NCBI GenBank assembly: GCA_003513015.1
Contig: DOTA01000080.1
Location: 1-8,993, forward strand
Source: Chloroflexota bacterium
Lineage (GTDB): Bacteria; Chloroflexota; Anaerolineae; Anaerolineales; UBA11858
DNA: 8,993 nucleotides
Direction: 5' to 3'
Shown here: positions 6,781 to 8,993 of the stretch, one piece after another
How the letters are laid out: each line of letters begins with the position of its first letter
How positions within the stretch are numbered: the first letter of the stretch is position 1
The notes under the pieces: generated by a model
Told to the model about the DNA's origin: nothing
Seen by the model: the letters and a program-made list of their open reading frames with translations, nothing else
Databases searched by the model: none
Position numbers and translations under genes: made by a program

Positions 6781-6787
6781 AAAAATC

Positions 6788-6815
6788 ATTTTACCGAAAA
6801 TCGTCAAAAAGTCAA
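6788..6815 (-). promoter_or_regulatory. Sigma-70-type promoter giving a probably leaderless message
   Basis: On the minus strand TTGACT (6815..6810) and TAAAAT (6793..6788) are separated by 16 nt. Each hexamer matches the consensus at five of six positions. The -10 box ends 7 nt before the A of the regulator ATG at 6780, so transcription would begin at or within a base or two of the start codon. This fits the absence of a ribosome binding site. Confidence 0.7.
6791..6807. promoter_or_regulatory. Operator-like imperfect palindrome overlapping the -10 region
   Basis: The minus strand reads TTGACGATTTTCGGTAA. It agrees at 13 of 17 positions with the stronger palindrome at 6854..6870, and their centres are 63 bp apart. 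It covers part of the -10 box and the promoter spacer, a position suited to repression. The candidate binder is the Lrp-like protein encoded immediately downstream. Confidence 0.5.
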
Positions 6816-6828
6816 CTAATTTCGGTTG
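6812..6828. promoter_or_regulatory. Weaker third operator-like site over the -35 region
   Basis: The plus strand reads TCAACTAATTTCGGTTG, with CAAC/GTTG arms. It matches the site at 6791..6807 (read on the minus strand) at 11 of 17 positions and is centred 21 bp from it, two helical turns. It overlaps the -35 box. It may be a low-affinity site or coincidence in AT-rich DNA. Confidence 0.3.
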
Positions 6829-6852
6829 TTTTTCGATATTTTGATGTGATTT

Positions 6853-6871
6853 ATTGACGAAATACGTCAAT
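6853..6871. promoter_or_regulatory. Perfect palindromic operator candidate upstream of the regulator gene
   Basis: Perfect 7-bp arms ATTGACG and CGTCAAT flank AAATA. The site is centred about 82 bp upstream of the predicted transcription start. Dyad size fits the roughly 15-17 bp sites bound by Lrp/AsnC dimers. With the related site over the -10 box it could support cooperative or looped binding and autoregulation. Confidence 0.55.
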
Positions 6872-6873
6872 GG

Positions 6874-6911
6874 GTCGGGCAGCTCATTTTGAAAATAGGA
6901 GGCTGCCCGAC
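6874..6911. other. Stem-loop between the ribbon-helix-helix gene and the regulator promoter
   Basis: Perfect 10-bp arms GTCGGGCAGC (6874..6883) and GCTGCCCGAC (6902..6911) enclose an 18-nt AT-rich loop that contains ATTTTGAAAAT. It begins seven bases past the stop of the ribbon-helix-helix gene, where a terminator for that operon is expected. The minus-strand transcript continues CCATTGACG rather than a U-run, so it is not a canonical intrinsic terminator. It could still end or stabilise the message and insulate the next promoter. Confidence 0.5.
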
Positions 6912-6918
6912 TCCGGCG

Positions 6919-7323
6919 TTATTTTATTTCGATGCCGTAAGCAATTCGCTCTTTCAGGGCGGCCTTGACCGTCTCGCTGGCGCGCAGGCTGCCGATCACA
7001 CGGATCGACTCAATGGCCTGATCGGCCAGTTCGGGGGAAACATCCTCCTGGATCACCAGGCGGCCAATCACATTGTAATTTTTGCGCTCGCTCTTTGCCA
7101 GCGTTTTCTCCAGCCCCTCGCGGGTACACACAAAAACGCCCAACCCAAACTCGTTGCGGATGATCGAGCTTTGCACGGCGGTTTCGTGCTTGTCGAGCTG
7201 ACTGCGGATGGCGGCGCGGATGAAATCGGTGCGGTTTTGGTAAAAGCCCTCCTGCACCAGCAAATCTACTTTGCCCAGTTCGATAATGCTCATATTGATG
7301 GTAATTTTTTCGGTTTCAGCCAT
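6919..7323 (-). CDS. Ribbon-helix-helix (CopG-like) transcriptional regulator
   Basis: This 134-residue protein begins with a ribbon-helix-helix DNA-binding fold. The strand KITINMS (6-12) would insert in the DNA groove as a dimer. Helix A is about 14-25, GFYQNRTDFI spans the turn (26-35), and helix B continues through IRSQLDKH to about 46. The remaining 90 residues form a second domain, GLGVFVCTREGLEKTL (60-75) and NVIGRLVIQEDVSPELADQA (84-103), whose role I do not know. I chose the ATG at 7323 because the strand starts just after it and AAGGA precedes it. A frame open to 7680 overlaps the GNAT gene and is not used. It is the last gene of a three-gene unit and may bind the CATCC/GGATG repeats at that unit's promoter. 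That link is inference. Confidence 0.85.
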   Translation of the reverse strand: MAETEKITINMSIIELGKVDLLVQEGFYQNRTDFIRAAIRSQLDKHETAVQSSIIRNEFGLGVFVCTREGLEKTLAKSERKNYNVIGRLVIQEDVSPELADQAIESIRVIGSLRASETVKAALKERIAYGIEIK

Positions 7324-7390
7324 GGTTTGTTTTCCTTCGAATGTTGTTTTTGAATTGTAATCATTAATCTCTATTTGGGTATCCCGCGTT

Positions 7391-8380
7391 TCAGAGTACC
7401 AACCCCATGCGATGATTGGCCAGACGTTTTTCGAAACCGGCTTCTTGGGCGGCTTCGATGGCAGGCTGCAGCCACAACGGGATGGATAGTTCCACTCTTT
7501 TTCCGGGGTTAAGGGTAGTAACCTGATGAAGCATGGCGCCAACCATATACGGGGCCAGTTCCGGTCGCTGGGGATCGAGACGCAGAAAAATCGAATTTGC
7601 GCCGTTGCCCTTTTTGGGGACCGAGTAACCCATGCGGGCCACGATTTGCCCCTGGGCATCGAGGATCTGAAAGGTTTCATCCCGCGTGCCTTGCGCCCAA
7701 ATAATCAGCGGCGCAATCAAGCGCATAATCCCGGTCTGGCGGAAACGGCCTTCTTCCACGGGTTCGTATTTGAGCAAATTTTCGGGAGAAATGCGCTTCT
7801 CTAATTCATAACGCGGTTGCCAATCGAAGCGTTTTAGCGGGAGTTCCGTGTAGCCGGGTGGCAACTCAGGGTGCGGAGGCACCTCCTCGGGCTGGATGTG
7901 AAAATCGATATGCCCGGAATAGGCTTCGAACCCCAGGCTTTCGTAGAGTTTGTAGGCTGGTAGGTTGCCGTCGATCACATCCAGCCAGGCTTTTTCGCCA
8001 CCGTGCTCGCGGCTGGTCTCCAGGCTACGCTCTACCAACTTGCGGGCGATGCCCCTGCGGCGATACTCAGGCAGCACACTGACGGTACCAACAATCCAAA
8101 CGCTGGTATTGCCGTGCGGTTGAACCGTGGTACAGCCCACCAGCTTGCCATCTTCTTCCCAAACGCAGCCGCGCAATAAATTCCGCAGCGCCGATGAAAA
8201 CAATTGACCCACACGAATGATGGGCCAGATGCGTGCCAAGTTTTTGATGGTTTCGGCAATCTGCTCTTGTTCATCGTCTTTCACGCTCCACTCCGGGTTT
8301 TCAGGGTAGTGAAAGCTATCGAAGAGCAAATCGCCGAGGGGGATTAGATCGGTGGGGAGTTGAAGATCACGGATAGGCAT
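7391..8380 (-). CDS. GNAT-family N-acetyltransferase with a degenerate second GNAT domain
   Basis: This 329-residue protein is predicted to transfer an acyl group from acyl-CoA to an amine. The N-terminal GNAT domain covers about 1-165. Its acyl-CoA loop is in SVLPEYRRRGIARKLVERSL (101-120), with the pyrophosphate-binding RRRGIA at 107-112. The typical NLPAYKLYESLGF is at 139-151. The C-terminal half (about 176-329) looks like a weakened GNAT fold: the strand FQILDAQGQIVARMGYS (237-253) is followed by an ending of the type AIEAAQEAGFEKRLANHRMGL (308-328), with no clear CoA loop. Tandem GNATs of this size are known, mycothiol synthase being one architecture, but I see no basis to assign that activity. 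AGGAGA lies 6 nt before the ATG, and the gene follows the 69-residue ORF by 13 nt, so the two are co-transcribed. The acceptor substrate is unknown. Confidence 0.9.
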   Translation of the reverse strand: MPIRDLQLPTDLIPLGDLLFDSFHYPENPEWSVKDDEQEQIAETIKNLARIWPIIRVGQLFSSALRNLLRGCVWEEDGKLVGCTTVQPHGNTSVWIVGTVSVLPEYRRRGIARKLVERSLETSREHGGEKAWLDVIDGNLPAYKLYESLGFEAYSGHIDFHIQPEEVPPHPELPPGYTELPLKRFDWQPRYELEKRISPENLLKYEPVEEGRFRQTGIMRLIAPLIIWAQGTRDETFQILDAQGQIVARMGYSVPKKGNGANSIFLRLDPQRPELAPYMVGAMLHQVTTLNPGKRVELSIPLWLQPAIEAAQEAGFEKRLANHRMGLVL

Positions 8381-8393
8381 AGCAGGTCTCCTG

Positions 8394-8603
8394 TTAAATG
8401 TGATTATTTGTTGTTACTGCTGTCTTTTGCAGAGTGACGGTTTGCAGCAGGTTATTTTTGTAATGTCCGATAATGGCCCATCCATGGGCGGCCTGCACAT
8501 TGATTTCGTAATTATCTACTGAGGCCGCGACGGGGGCGAGCGGTGTTGGCGGCGCTTCGATCAGGTGGCTGATTTGCACGGTGAGGGGATTCCGGGTAGA
8601 CAT
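8394..8603 (-). CDS. Small protein of unknown function (69 residues)
   Basis: I do not recognise this protein. The start ATG at 8603 has a strong ribosome binding site, AAAGGAGA, 7 nt upstream, and a near-consensus promoter about 60 nt before it, so translation is credible. The first half contains a proline-rich stretch (APPTPLAP, residues 17-24). The second half has alternating hydrophobic residues that suggest two or three beta strands: NYEINVQA, GWAIIGHY and LLQTVTLQKTAV. There is no signal peptide or membrane segment. It is the first gene of the unit with the GNAT and the ribbon-helix-helix regulator, ending 13 nt before the GNAT start. It could be a small substrate, partner or regulator of these proteins; nothing in the sequence decides this. 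Confidence 0.7.
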   Translation of the reverse strand: MSTRNPLTVQISHLIEAPPTPLAPVAASVDNYEINVQAAHGWAIIGHYKNNLLQTVTLQKTAVTTNNHI

Positions 8604-8624
8604 GGAAGTTTCTCCTTTGTTTTT

Positions 8625-8640
8625 CCATCCGCAGGGATGG
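8625..8640. promoter_or_regulatory. Inverted repeat CCATCC-N4-GGATGG in the small-protein leader
   Basis: This is a perfect 6-bp dyad with spacer GCAG. It lies downstream of the predicted start of transcription and 6 nt before the ribosome binding site of the 69-residue gene. The same dyad recurs 76 bp upstream. It could be a DNA operator or, in RNA, a small hairpin beside the ribosome binding site. Confidence 0.6.
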
Positions 8641-8661
8641 TGAGTGGATGTCGCTGAGATT

Positions 8662-8690
8662 ATTTTACAGCATTACCGGATGGCTGTCAA
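8662..8690 (-). promoter_or_regulatory. Near-consensus sigma-70 promoter of the small-protein/GNAT/RHH unit
   Basis: On the minus strand a perfect TTGACA (8690..8685) is followed after 17 nt by TAAAAT (8667..8662). The predicted start of transcription is near 8655, leaving a leader of about 50 nt before the ATG at 8603. A promoter this strong usually implies tight repression, which fits the repeats around it. Confidence 0.85.
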
Positions 8691-8695
8691 CATCC
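8678..8695. promoter_or_regulatory. Inverted repeat GGATG-N8-CATCC overlapping the -35 box
   Basis: The -35 hexamer lies within the 8-nt spacer of this dyad. The half-sites match those of the two CCATCC-N4-GGATGG dyads on either side, but the orientation is reversed and the spacing is longer. A protein bound here would block RNA polymerase. Confidence 0.55.
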
Positions 8696-8700
8696 AATTA

Positions 8701-8716
8701 CCATCCAGGGGGATGG
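8701..8716. promoter_or_regulatory. Inverted repeat CCATCC-N4-GGATGG upstream of the promoter
   Basis: This is a perfect 6-bp dyad with spacer AGGG, the same arrangement as at 8625..8640. It lies about 11 bp upstream of the -35 box. Its left half-site is 11 bp from the CATCC at 8691, one helical turn. Confidence 0.6.
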
Positions 8717-8853
8717 CTTAACGGAGATTCCACGGGAGCGGCCCAAAGCTGACTTGAGGGGTGCCACCGTCAAATTCGGGTTTGCTCCTCCTTTGGGGAG
8801 ACAACCTCAGCTTCTTTGTGATTGATCTACCTGCGAAAAGGGAAATTCGTCAG

Positions 8854-8882
8854 TTGTTCTCTCTCCCGTTTCGGGTCATAAT
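8854..8882 (+). promoter_or_regulatory. Possible promoter for the rightward gene
   Basis: TTGTTC (8854..8859) and CATAAT (8877..8882) are spaced by 17 nt. The -10 box matches the consensus at five of six positions, but the -35 box is weak. Transcription would begin about 30 nt before the ATG at 8921. Confidence 0.4.
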
Positions 8883-8920
8883 ATCAACACCGATCCCCCC
8901 TTTTGCACAAGGAGAATTTT

Positions 8921-8993
8921 ATGGCTACAACCATCCTAGTAGAAGAACTTAAATCCGCCCATCGTTTGCTGGCGGAATACACTTACGAACTGC
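8921..8993 (+). CDS. Unidentified plus-strand gene, N-terminal fragment
   Basis: The first 24 codons are visible before the right edge: MATTILVEELKSAHRLLAEY followed by TYEL. The ATG is preceded by AAGGAG with 6 nt spacing, a strong ribosome binding site, and a possible promoter lies just upstream. The visible part is a predicted amphipathic helix without signal peptide. I do not recognise the family from so short a segment. Confidence 0.6.
   Translation, partial: MATTILVEELKSAHRLLAEYTYEL

Larger units (their letters stand above)
8604..8920. other. Intergenic region between divergent transcription units
   Basis: This 317-nt stretch separates the leftward small-protein operon from a rightward gene. 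Its left half (8604..8716) contains the leader, promoter and CATCC/GGATG repeats of the leftward unit. The right half holds a possible rightward promoter near 8854..8882 and a loose inverted repeat AAGCTGA (8746..8752) / TCAGCTT (8807..8813). No convincing coding sequence or RNA gene is seen. Confidence 0.7.

Noticed and set aside
6781..6870. N-terminal extension of the Lrp-like regulator
   Set aside because: The extension is AT-rich, spans the promoter and both palindromes, and is not found in the family, whose members start at MLDEIDQ.
6874..6911. Canonical Rho-independent terminator after the ribbon-helix-helix gene
   Set aside because: The stem is strong but is not followed by a T-run on either strand, so it is listed only as a stem-loop.
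7324..7390. Internal promoter before the ribbon-helix-helix gene (TACAAT on the minus strand)
   Set aside because: No acceptable -35 hexamer lies 16-18 nt upstream; cotranscription from the strong upstream promoter explains expression well enough.
6919..7680. Long open frame giving a 253-residue version of the ribbon-helix-helix protein
   Set aside because: The extra N-terminal part lies inside the GNAT gene in another frame and looks unlike any domain. The ATG at 7323 has a ribosome binding site and starts exactly at the DNA-binding strand.
8761..8952. Plus-strand open frame starting with GTG in the intergenic region
   Set aside because: It has no ribosome binding site, no recognisable domain, and overlaps in another frame the well-signalled gene start at 8921.

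Overview
The window holds eight complete genes on the minus strand and fragments of two more, one at each edge. GC content is moderate. The paralog-rich methyltransferase and oligopeptide-transporter content, the style of the peptide-binding lipoprotein and the short palindromic intergenic repeats suggest a member of the Chloroflexota (Anaerolineae-like). This is an inference; no rRNA or marker gene is present.

Region 1 (1..6871, minus strand, read from high to low coordinates) looks like one operon. The order is an Lrp/AsnC-family regulator, an MttB-superfamily (trimethylamine methyltransferase-like) protein, a cognate MttC/MtbC-like corrinoid protein, a family-5 solute-binding lipoprotein, two Opp/Dpp-type permeases, and the start of a second MttB-like gene that runs off the left edge. 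The likely logic is import of a small methylated compound, then methyl transfer to the corrinoid protein by one or two MttB paralogs, under an amino-acid-type regulator. The transporter ATPases, the corrinoid activator and the methylcobalamin:tetrahydrofolate methyltransferase are not in the window. The regulator appears to have a leaderless promoter overlaid by a pair of related 17-bp palindromes.

Region 2 (6919..8716, minus strand) is a separate three-gene unit: a 69-residue protein of unknown function, a tandem-GNAT acetyltransferase and a ribbon-helix-helix regulator. A near-consensus sigma-70 promoter precedes it and sits inside a cluster of CATCC/GGATG inverted repeats, which look like operators.

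Region 3 (8717..8993) is an intergenic stretch with a possible rightward promoter, followed by the first 24 codons of a plus-strand gene of unknown function.

Two oddities stand out. The mttB-like and mttC-like genes share one reading frame and are separated only by two TAG codons. The binding-protein gene and the first permease also share a frame and are separated by a single TAG, followed by a strong stem-loop. Normal termination is the simpler reading in both cases. A 70-bp palindromic element lies between the last permease and the second mttB-like gene.
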